Of a stretch of DNA of 8,385 bases, positions 1-5,429 are shown piece by piece (within the stretch, counting starts at the first letter, position 1; every line of letters begins with the position of its first letter). The stretch is from an archaeon. GTDB lineage: Archaea > Aenigmatarchaeota > Aenigmatarchaeia > GW2011-AR5 > GCA-2688965. Under the pieces are notes generated by a model, which saw only the letters and a program-made list of their open reading frames with translations, ran no database searches and was not told the DNA's origin. The translations under genes and the position numbers were made by a program. The DNA is taken from contig NZEE01000060.1 of NCBI GenBank assembly GCA_002688965.1, positions 1 through 8,385 of the forward strand. The letters run 5' to 3'.

Positions 1-1404
1 GACTAAATTATCATCCTGAGCGCCCACACTTATTGAGATGTTCTCAACGGTGTTAGAGGTAGAGCCAACACGCATATTCGCTAATTGAGTACCGTCACCA
101 CTTTTAAATAAAATCTGAGGGTCGCCACTCGCGTCATTACTTCTCAATAACAGTTTTGGGTGCTCACTATATATTTCCAGATCTGCACCTGGGCTGGAAG
201 TTCCGATGCCAACCCTATTATTCACCTCATCAACAACGAATGTGGTTCCGTCAACGTCCAGACCACCGCTGACTACCAGGTCACCTCCGAATAATGAAAT
301 TCCAGCCTGATTGGCAGTACTTCCGGAAACGTAAAAAGATACGTCAGTGGGAACGGCAGAGGATGAGTGGATAATAACCTGGTCGTTACCGGCATCAACG
401 AACAGCGCATGGGTCTCTGTATCCGACTCAACTCTGAAATCGTTAGTGGCATGACCATCCTCATTAAAGACAACACCGGCGCCAGAAACTCTTACTGCTT
501 CGTCATTATCACTACCAATAATAGTAGTGAATGCTGTCTCACCTTTATTGATGTAAAGCGTGTCTGCAGAAGAATCAACAAATAGTGCCTCATCTTCACC
601 ATCCGACTCAACTCTAAAATCAATATTTGCATGAGAGTCATCATTTATGATAACTTCAGTAGCAGAAACAGAGATGGCTACATCATTGTCATTATGAATT
701 TGTGTAGTAACTGCCGCTTCATTCTGATTAATATGGACAACATCACTACCGGCATCAACGAATAGGGCGTGTGTTCCATTGTCAGATTCAACCCTAAAAT
801 CATTTGTTGCGTGGCCATCTTCATTAAAGACAACACCGGTCGCGTCTACCCTGATGGCTTCATCGTTATCATTACCGACTATAGTAGTGAATGCTGTCTC
901 ACCTTTATTAACATAAAATGTATTGGCGGAAGCATCAACGAATAGCGCCTCATCTTCTCCGGCAGATTTAACAATGAAGTCATCTGTAGCTGCAGACCCT
1001 TGCAAATTATTAACGGTAATACCTTGCTTGAAATATGCACTTTGAGAAACAAATAATGACCCTGAAACTGTGAGACTGCCTGTCGTTAATTCATCAACCT
1101 CCGCAATTATCTTTTCGGCGTACATTGTTCCGGATATGACTACATCACCACCAAATAAGACAACATCATTAGATGCAACGCCACTAGCACCAATTGTGGT
1201 GTCATCCCTTCCGCCCTTGGATCCGGAAATAAAGAAATAGACATCGCCCCCCACGTTTGACAGCATGTTAGTTGGGAGGCCCCCGGCATTATTTGTCGCC
1301 TGGGAACCACTATAGATAACCAAACCTAGGTTGGTGGAATTAATAGCACCGGATGCCATTAATTTTGAAGTTAAAACTTGCCCTGCTCTAAAATCTTTTG
1401 CCAT
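1..1404 (-). CDS. Tail-fibre-like virion appendage protein with internal repeats (3' end outside window)
   Basis: Open from an ATG at 1404 through the left edge without a stop (468 codons visible). Upstream, GTAGGT at about 8 bases is a moderate ribosome binding site. The N-terminus starts MAKDFRAGQV. A module around residues 54-92 (DVYFFISGS, then LFGGDVVISG) is followed by four 60-residue imperfect repeats from about residue 142 (DFRVES, ALFVDA, TT.I..DND.A, V.FN..GHA). A second copy of the DV.F.VSGS/LFGGD module follows at about 354-380. Residues 398-411 read VGIGTSSPGADLEI, a motif common in phage fibres just before the C-terminal region, often ahead of an intramolecular chaperone. Composition is rich in G, S, T, D, N and V with no Cys, as in beta-structured trimeric fibres. 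It follows two small beta-domain genes in the same orientation. Role as tail fibre or capsid decoration is inferred from composition, repeats and this motif; the receptor-binding end is not visible. Confidence 0.72.
   Translation of the reverse strand, partial: MAKDFRAGQVLTSKLMASGAINSTNLGLVIYSGSQATNNAGGLPTNMLSNVGGDVYFFISGSKGGRDDTTIGASGVASNDVVLFGGDVVISGTMYAEKIIAEVDELTTGSLTVSGSLFVSQSAYFKQGITVNNLQGSAATDDFIVKSAGEDEALFVDASANTFYVNKGETAFTTIVGNDNDEAIRVDATGVVFNEDGHATNDFRVESDNGTHALFVDAGSDVVHINQNEAAVTTQIHNDNDVAISVSATEVIINDDSHANIDFRVESDGEDEALFVDSSADTLYINKGETAFTTIIGSDNDEAVRVSGAGVVFNEDGHATNDFRVESDTETHALFVDAGNDQVIIHSSSAVPTDVSFYVSGSTANQAGISLFGGDLVVSGGLDVDGTTFVVDEVNNRVGIGTSSPGADLEIYSEHPKLLLRSNDASGDPQILFKSGDGTQLANMRVGSTSNTVENISISVGAQDDNLV
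340..981 (-). repeat. In-frame tandem repeat array, 180-bp units in an A-B-A-B order
   Basis: Units begin at 981 (A1), 801 (B1), 621 (A2) and 441 (B2, truncated near 340), spaced exactly 180 bases (60 codons). A units carry GEDEALFVD and NKGETAFTTI; B units carry THALFVDAG at the same places. A1 and A2, and B1 and B2, resemble each other more than A resembles B. The growth unit was therefore probably a 360-bp A-B pair that was duplicated. The DNA copies are diverged, so the duplication is not recent. All units lie inside the fibre-like gene. Confidence 0.85.
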
Positions 1405-1433
1405 TATTAATACCTACGTACGCGCGAATCAGA

Positions 1434-1694
1434 TTATGGTAATATCATGGGAGGTCTTCTACTAGCCGTTGAACTAATTGCGGTAGCATGAATCTTATCA
1501 CCACCTGCAAATGACGTCTGGAGTGTGACGGCCGTCTTTGACAGCGCACTAATTATGATATTTGAGTCCGCATTATCTCCTACAATTATAGCTGTCACAA
1601 TGGGATTATCCTCAAATGCCGTTGTAAAAGTCCATGTTGCTTCACCGTTACTATCGGATATCAATGAAGTGTTGGTGTCTATTCGTAAGTCCAC
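1434..1694 (-). CDS. Small beta-sandwich-like virion-associated protein (second of a pair)
   Basis: 86 residues from a GTG at 1694, chosen because AGGAG lies six bases upstream (1701-1705). The ATG at 1698 is out of frame and soon hits a stop. Residues about 21-72 follow a beta-strand pattern: TWTFTTAFEDNPIVTA, then I.ISALSKTAVTLQTS, then KIHATAIS. The same pattern occurs in the upstream neighbour (shared F...F..P.VTA, TAV...TS and IH.A positions), so the two are paralogues. The spacing resembles small lectin-like or fibre-tip beta domains found near marine phage fibre genes; that assignment is tentative. The C-terminus (SRRPPMILP) is a short basic, proline-rich tail. The gene lies 29 bases before the fibre-like gene and is probably co-transcribed with it. 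No catalytic motif is visible. Likely a structural accessory or adhesin. Confidence 0.6.
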   Translation of the reverse strand: MDLRIDTNTSLISDSNGEATWTFTTAFEDNPIVTAIIVGDNADSNIIISALSKTAVTLQTSFAGGDKIHATAISSTASRRPPMILP

Positions 1695-1700
1695 ACATTT

Positions 1701-1705
1701 CTCCT
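1701..1705 (-). promoter_or_regulatory. Ribosome binding site AGGAG deciding the GTG start at 1694
   Basis: AGGAG overlaps the TAG stop of the upstream gene and sits six bases before GTG. It supports re-initiation at 1694 rather than use of the out-of-frame ATG at 1698. Confidence 0.6.
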
Positions 1706-2024
1706 AACTGGCCACATAAATTGCATGTAAATGAATATCCCCCTGTAGATTTGCCGATGTCTCAATTACCACAGCTGTCGTTGTGACTGATTTGATAAAT
1801 ACATTTACACTAGTATCTTTTGACGTAGCTGTTACAGATGGTACAGACGGAAAGAACTGTTCGAAATTATACGTCTTTGATGATTGATTACTGAATGCTA
1901 ATGTCGCAACCTCTATAACAACTTCTTTATTAGTGACCAGCTCATTCACCGGCCTACGACGAATCAATGGATACGTTTTTTGAAATCGATTTCGGTTACG
2001 TGTTCTAGTCTTAGTTGAAGCCAC
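1704..2024 (-). CDS. Small beta-sandwich-like virion-associated protein with basic N-terminus (first of a pair)
   Basis: 106 residues from a GTG at 2024. GGGAG at 2032-2036 lies seven bases upstream, and nearby ATGs are in other frames with early stops. Residues 1-24 are strongly basic (nine or more Lys/Arg), which could bind nucleic acid or an acidic virion partner. Residues about 50-105 form a predicted beta domain (TYNFEQFFPSVPSVTA, then VFIKSVTTTAVVIETS, then IHLHAIYVAS) paralogous to the next gene. The stop is a TAG, and the next gene continues in the same reading frame only three codons later. The gene follows phoH by 41 bases and precedes the fibre-like gene, suggesting a structural or adhesion role. 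The family is not recognised with certainty; an H-type-lectin-like fold is one possibility. Confidence 0.6.
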   Translation of the reverse strand: MASTKTRTRNRNRFQKTYPLIRRRPVNELVTNKEVVIEVATLAFSNQSSKTYNFEQFFPSVPSVTATSKDTSVNVFIKSVTTTAVVIETSANLQGDIHLHAIYVAS

Positions 2025-2065
2025 AGTCCATCTCCCATTTTAAATAGGTTCCTAGTACCCAATTC

Positions 2066-3382
2066 CTAAAGGAGATTTGATGCGAGAGACGCAATCTCCG
2101 ACCTCTGACCACGATTGAACCTTATATGGCCGGCCAGATATGATGCCTTAAATTTCTCAACCACGATTGTCAAGCCGTTAGACTTACTATCAATGTAAGG
2201 TGTGTCGACCTGGTCTGTGTCTCCCAAAAGAACTATTTTTGAGCCCTTTCCTACTCTTGTGATAATAGTTTTTAGTTCATGAATAGTTGCATTTTGGGCT
2301 TCATCAACAATTACGAATGAGTCATTAAAAGTCCTTCCCCTAATATAGGAAAGGGGTGCAATATCTATCTGTCCCTTACTTATCATGCATTCGAAATATG
2401 ATGTATCTCCAAATGCATGTCGAAAATTATCCGCAATAGGTGCCAGCCATGGTGACATCTTTTCACTCATATCACCTGGTAAATAACCTAGGTCGCGACC
2501 AACCGGCTGGATAGATCTGGTAAAAATAATCCTCTTGTATGTTCCTATGTTGAGGTTGGCCATGGCGGCCATTAATGTTAGAAATGTTTTACCGGAGCCA
2601 GCAATTCCTGTGAGGGTCACCAGCGTTATGCCTGGATCATTTAATAATGATAATGCAAATTTTTGTTCTTTATTTCTAGGTTCAATTCCTATATGATGAT
2701 CCAATTCTGAATTCTGAATTTTGTGAATTGTACCATTGCGATGAACACCCAGCATAGATCCATTTGATAATCCCGTTGCGACAATAAATTGATTAGGTAA
2801 TAATTCTACATCATTGTCTAGACTAATCTCATCTACCGTAATTGTTCCAGTATTGAAAAATTTGTCAATTTTTTTATCCGGTAATTTTAATTTAATTTCA
2901 CCTGTGTAGGCTCCGGCGTTACCTAAATTTATGTAATCTCGATAATAGTCTTCGGCCTTCAACCCCAGAGCATCACACTTTACACGAAGATTAATATCTT
3001 TTGTTATAATCTTTATTTTTTTATCTGGATACTCCCTCGATAAATACAGCGCGGTTGCTAGGATCTGATTATCTGCATATCCCGGATTTAATCCGTCTGG
3101 GACATTAGTGTTGTGGTCAAATTTAATTTCTACGCGAATTGTCTGATCAGTATCTGGTAGTTTTACTGCTTGATCAAGACGACCGGTCTCCCTAAGCTTA
3201 TCAAGATAGCGATTCACATATCGCGCGGATTCCCCTAAAAGTCCGGGCTTGTCCTTAAATCGATCTAGCTCATCCAAAACCGGTAACGGTATGACAATAT
3301 CATTTCCAGGGAAAGAATGAATTGCAGACATGTCATAAAGTAAGACACTAGTGTCTAAAACTAAAGTTTTTCTACTACTCAT
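2066..3382 (-). CDS. phoH: PhoH-family ATPase with N-terminal PIN domain (PhoH2 type)
   Basis: 438 residues, full length for PIN-PhoH proteins, from an ATG with AGGA just upstream (3387-3390). The PIN domain (about 5-150) keeps the acidic set expected of a metal-dependent ribonuclease: D10 in VLDTSVLL, E38 in VLDELD, D104 in GYADNQIL and D129 in ITKDINLR. The PhoH ATPase domain (about 228-438) has Walker A GIAGSGKT (259-266), Walker B VIVDEAQN (357-364), LLGDTDQVD (385-393) and a terminal RGQRSEIASLASNLL with the conserved RSE. Characterised PhoH2 proteins couple RNA unwinding to RNA cleavage. PhoH genes are very common in marine phages, where their role is still unclear; RNA turnover in the infected cell is the usual inference. 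It heads the late-looking block (two beta-domain genes and the fibre) and is divergent from the sigma-like gene. Family assignment is secure. Confidence 0.95.
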   Translation of the reverse strand: MSSRKTLVLDTSVLLYDMSAIHSFPGNDIVIPLPVLDELDRFKDKPGLLGESARYVNRYLDKLRETGRLDQAVKLPDTDQTIRVEIKFDHNTNVPDGLNPGYADNQILATALYLSREYPDKKIKIITKDINLRVKCDALGLKAEDYYRDYINLGNAGAYTGEIKLKLPDKKIDKFFNTGTITVDEISLDNDVELLPNQFIVATGLSNGSMLGVHRNGTIHKIQNSELDHHIGIEPRNKEQKFALSLLNDPGITLVTLTGIAGSGKTFLTLMAAMANLNIGTYKRIIFTRSIQPVGRDLGYLPGDMSEKMSPWLAPIADNFRHAFGDTSYFECMISKGQIDIAPLSYIRGRTFNDSFVIVDEAQNATIHELKTIITRVGKGSKIVLLGDTDQVDTPYIDSKSNGLTIVVEKFKASYLAGHIRFNRGQRSEIASLASNLL

Positions 3383-3403
3383 ATGTTCCTGCTGTTACAG
3401 GTT

Positions 3404-3413
3404 GTACATGTAC
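3404..3413. promoter_or_regulatory. 10-bp perfect palindrome in the divergent intergenic region
   Basis: GTACATGTAC reads the same on both strands. It lies between the phoH start (3382) and the sigma-like gene start (3457), the only divergent gene pair in the window. Its position would suit an operator for one or both genes, but a 10-bp palindrome can arise by chance and no protein partner is known. Confidence 0.3.
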
Positions 3414-3437
3414 CGTGAACATTGTTATCATCTATTT

Positions 3438-3445
3438 TATAAATA
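3438..3445 (+). promoter_or_regulatory. TATAAATA box, late-promoter-like or sigma-70 -10 element
   Basis: TATAAATA equals the core of T4-type late promoters, and its first six bases match five of six sigma-70 -10 positions. TGAACA at 3416-3421 with a 16-base spacer is a weak -35 candidate. A start about 6-7 bases after the box would leave only a few bases before the ATG at 3457, so the transcript would be nearly leaderless or translation would begin further in. No other exact TATAAATA was seen on either strand. Confidence 0.4.
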
Positions 3446-3456
3446 GCAATATCAAT

Positions 3457-3750
3457 ATGAATCGTTCAAAAGAGTCAAGTGACAATAACATTGAAGGGAT
3501 GACGTGCTTCAGTGCTCACCTAAAATATGGTGCTACATGTGATAAAAATAGCTGTAGAAATTGGATAAATGCACCAAATTATTTTAATTGTACGTTAATT
3601 GCAGCTATAGATGGTAGAAAAACGTTACAAGAAATTGGGGATATTTTTAATATCACTAGAATGCGTGTATGTCAGATTGAAAAATCTATATTACGCAAAC
3701 TTCAAAGTGAAATTGTAGATGAAGACTTAGTTCATTCCACCAAACATTGA
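3457..3750 (+). CDS. Cys-rich small regulator with sigma-70 region 4-like helix-turn-helix
   Basis: 97 residues from the ATG at 3457, the only plus-strand gene in the window. A GTG at 3415 would add 14 residues (VIIYFINS-like, low complexity) but lies before the TATAAATA box. A later ATG at 3499 is possible; none has a good ribosome binding site. Residues 56-83 (TLQEIGDIFNITRMRVCQIE, then KSILRKL) match the -35-recognition helix-turn-helix of sigma-70 region 4. Upstream, C17, C28, C33 and C45 (with KNSCRNWI and FNCTLIAAID) suggest a metal site. Regions 1-3 of a sigma factor are absent, so it cannot be a complete sigma. It may act as a DNA-binding regulator or a polymerase-associated late transcription factor. 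Similar short CysxxW...HTH proteins occur in marine phages as far as I recall. It overlaps the FtsZ-like gene tail-to-tail by 24 bases. Confidence 0.75.
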   Translation: MNRSKESSDNNIEGMTCFSAHLKYGATCDKNSCRNWINAPNYFNCTLIAAIDGRKTLQEIGDIFNITRMRVCQIEKSILRKLQSEIVDEDLVHSTKH

Positions 3751-4890
3751 AACTGCAATCAATCCAGGTACATGATCATTAATATAAACGCCTGAAAACA
3801 ATGTTTGTGTTCGGCCACCAACATACGAAAAAGCAGCCTCTAGTTTCTTACTGAGATCTGGATCTGCTGCCATTGCCGATGTTACTAAAAGTAACAGGAC
3901 CCCGGTCGCCGGTGACTTGGTTGGAGCTGGACATGGGGATCCCCTAAGGCACCCTTGAAAGACCGTAGCCCCAATATCATTCTCAGTTATGTCCCTAACA
4001 ATGGTGCTACCTAAAAACATCCTTCCGTCCACGCTGAGACATCTTTCGAGATCCTTTGTATCAAACGTTTGTATTGGGGAGGCTTGACTAGCTAATTTTA
4101 GAATTTGCCAAAATAACTTAGCAAATGTATTATTTGCCGCAGGGTACATGTTGAGCATTCCAACTTTTCCACGTAATAACTGCAATTGTTTTTCATTGTC
4201 AATTATTAGGTGAGGATGATCCAAAATATCATCTAGCAGTGTTCCGTAATTCGTCTTGATGGTCGGATTTAATAATTCTTGTGCAGTAGGACGACTTACA
4301 ATATAGACAACTTTACCGCCGGCCTCAGTGGAGCTTAGATATCTTTTTAGTGATGTATGTAATGCAGAACATGCACTTCCTGTACCACCACCGCCTCCCG
4401 CAAGGACAAAAACCCAATCGACACTTCCGATGCGAGTACGCATAGCATCCTCTACCATTGCACTGTTATTTTCCAGTACTTCTCTTCCAAGAACAACATC
4501 CTTTCCAACACCATCAGCCCCTGGCAATAACAAAAAATGTGCAGGCTCGACTCCTTCCGGCTGATCCTTAACAGTTGTATTTACCAATAGCGTTTTAGTA
4601 AAGCCAATATCAATAAATGCCTTGGCTAATTTTCCACCGCCACCACCAACACCGATAAAGGCACATGATATTGCAGATGCTGCCGTATTTTCTGGTAACA
4701 TCCTTTCATCTTGAGTCTCAGGTACATCGTCATAATTACCTAAGAAATCAAAATCATCCTGGGGTGGATTGATGTAACTATCATCATTTTCATTCATTAT
4801 TTCTTCCTCGCCTTGATCATTCTTGTTTTTTTTACCTAGTTCCTTTGGACTGAATTTTAGACCACTTAGGTTTCTCACCGATGATGCCAT
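3727..4890 (-). CDS. Divergent FtsZ/tubulin-like GTPase
   Basis: 387 residues, near FtsZ length. Residues 1-70 are a charged, low-complexity extension. The GTPase core starts at about 74: AFIGVGGGGGKLAKAF (78-92) matches the FtsZ T1 region, LLPGADGVGKD (121-131) the T3 loop, and FVLAGGGGGTGSA (161-173) is the tubulin/FtsZ signature T4 loop. SRPTAQELL (199-207) and IIDNEKQL (229-236) match the T5/T6 nucleotide-contact regions. FDTKDLERCL (276-285) aligns with the FtsZ T7 segment and keeps both acids, D277 and D280. The C-terminal domain ends YINDHVPGLIAVSMFGG, like the last strands of FtsZ. It is not obviously a PhuZ, whose motif context differs. It could build a filament that positions phage DNA or alters host division; this is inference. 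The 4890 ATG has no ribosome binding site. An internal ATG at 4797 does, and would give 356 residues. Confidence 0.8.
   Translation of the reverse strand: MASSVRNLSGLKFSPKELGKKNKNDQGEEEIMNENDDSYINPPQDDFDFLGNYDDVPETQDERMLPENTAASAISCAFIGVGGGGGKLAKAFIDIGFTKTLLVNTTVKDQPEGVEPAHFLLLPGADGVGKDVVLGREVLENNSAMVEDAMRTRIGSVDWVFVLAGGGGGTGSACSALHTSLKRYLSSTEAGGKVVYIVSRPTAQELLNPTIKTNYGTLLDDILDHPHLIIDNEKQLQLLRGKVGMLNMYPAANNTFAKLFWQILKLASQASPIQTFDTKDLERCLSVDGRMFLGSTIVRDITENDIGATVFQGCLRGSPCPAPTKSPATGVLLLLVTSAMAADPDLSKKLEAAFSYVGGRTQTLFSGVYINDHVPGLIAVSMFGGMN
4803..4809 (-). promoter_or_regulatory. Internal ribosome binding site GAGGAAG before an alternative start at 4797
   Basis: AGGA lies seven bases before the in-frame ATG at 4797 of the FtsZ-like gene, while the first ATG at 4890 is preceded by AATATTTAAATTACC with no Shine-Dalgarno match. 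The true start could be 4797, or both could be used. The site also encodes a Glu run, so it may be coincidental. Confidence 0.4.
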
Positions 4891-4930
4891 GGTAATTTAA
4901 ATATTGCCTTCGATAAATCATAGGCATAAT

Positions 4931-4940
4931 TTCATATGAA
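4931..4940. promoter_or_regulatory. 10-bp perfect palindrome upstream of the FtsZ-like gene
   Basis: TTCATATGAA lies in the 60-base gap between the Hc1-like stop and the FtsZ-like start. It could be an operator or part of a promoter, but an AT-rich 10-bp palindrome is weak evidence. The rest of the gap (4891-4950) shows no terminator hairpin and no clear -35/-10 pair. Confidence 0.2.
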
Positions 4941-4950
4941 TGTGTACTAG

Positions 4951-5145
4951 TTAGTCTGATTTTTTACTTTTATCTTCCGCAATTGACAATTTTACTAAAT
5001 CACCAACATCTTTTTTAAGGCTTCGTAAACCCTTTCGGACTCTAACTCCTGCAGAGGCGTTTCCATTGGCATTTTTATGTACATCGAGTTCCAGCGACTC
5101 AACAAGTACTTTAATTTCAGTCCATCTATCAAGAATATTTGACAT
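4951..5145 (-). CDS. Histone H1-like (Hc1-type) small nucleoid protein
   Basis: 64 residues from an ATG with a strong AGGAG six bases upstream (5152-5156). The protein starts with a helix (ILDRWTEIKVLVESLELDV, 4-22) followed by NGNASAGVRVRKGLRSLKK (27-45). This matches the Hc1-type histone signature, in which a GN-x-AAG/AAQ-x-RVR segment leads into a Lys-rich helix. The tail is KDVGDLVKLSIAEDKSKKSD. Hc1-family proteins condense DNA in chlamydial elementary bodies, and short relatives are common in Bacteroidetes and in marine phages. It lacks the long Lys/Ala C-terminal tail of chlamydial Hc1, as short relatives do. A likely role is binding or compacting phage or host DNA. It sits between a small unknown gene and the FtsZ-like GTPase. 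Confidence 0.72.
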   Translation of the reverse strand: MSNILDRWTEIKVLVESLELDVHKNANGNASAGVRVRKGLRSLKKDVGDLVKLSIAEDKSKKSD

Positions 5146-5151
5146 CTTAAT

Positions 5152-5156
5152 CTCCT
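5152..5156 (-). promoter_or_regulatory. Strong ribosome binding site of the Hc1-like gene
   Basis: AGGAG ends six bases before the ATG at 5145. Its upstream neighbours from 5429 to 7845 show weak or no Shine-Dalgarno matches, apart from GGAG before 6103. The Hc1-like protein is therefore probably made in larger amounts from the same transcript. Confidence 0.55.
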
Positions 5157-5165
5157 ATTTTTATT

Positions 5166-5429
5166 TTAAATTTCTGTGATTAGGTTGTTTTGATTTTTAG
5201 TATCACTACTATCTAGGTCTAATTTTTGGATATGTTTATCGATCTTACCAGCAATGTCTTTCATTATGCTAATATCTTCCAATTCAAGAACAAGAAATTT
5301 ACATATCTTTAAAATTTGTTCCTGTGTAACACCAAAGTCAATAATTTCTTTTGCAATCTCTCTTGCGACTACCGACTCCAGCACTAGCGTCTCTTGCCCA
5401 CTATCAGTTTGTGTATTCTTACTCGACAT
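5166..5429 (-). CDS. Small hypothetical protein, mostly helical
   Basis: 87 residues from the ATG at 5429 (MSSKNTQTDSG). The frame is open back to an ATG at 5510, but that would overlap the upstream gene by about 90 bases and add a Lys/Phe-rich stretch typical of out-of-frame reading, so the later start is preferred. The chosen start overlaps the upstream stop by 11 bases, suggesting translational coupling; no Shine-Dalgarno is visible. Residues about 14-70 alternate charged and hydrophobic positions (ESVVAREIAKEIIDFGVTQ, then ILKICKFLVLELED, then IAGKIDKHIQKLDL), consistent with a helical bundle. There is no recognisable family, and the function is unknown. Confidence 0.6.
   Translation of the reverse strand: MSSKNTQTDSGQETLVLESVVAREIAKEIIDFGVTQEQILKICKFLVLELEDISIMKDIAGKIDKHIQKLDLDSSDTKNQNNLITEI

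Noticed and set aside
1..210. Peptidase S74 (endosialidase-type) chaperone domain at the fibre C-terminus
   Set aside because: Only the VGIGTSSP motif that often precedes it is visible; the domain itself would lie outside the window.
367..585. Plus-strand open frame inside the fibre-like gene
   Set aside because: It is antisense to a clear repeat-bearing coding frame and has no ribosome binding site or protein-like composition.
3720..3790. Bidirectional terminator between the convergent genes
   Set aside because: Only an 8-bp palindrome ATGATCAT (3772-3779) without a GC-rich stem or T run was found.
4328..4564. Plus-strand open frame opposite the FtsZ-like core
   Set aside because: Pro/Ser/Thr-rich translation is the mirror of the Gly-rich T4-loop coding strand; no independent support.
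4905..4926. GCCT...AGGC hairpin upstream of the FtsZ-like gene
   Set aside because: A four-base stem with a long loop is too weak to be called a terminator or riboswitch.
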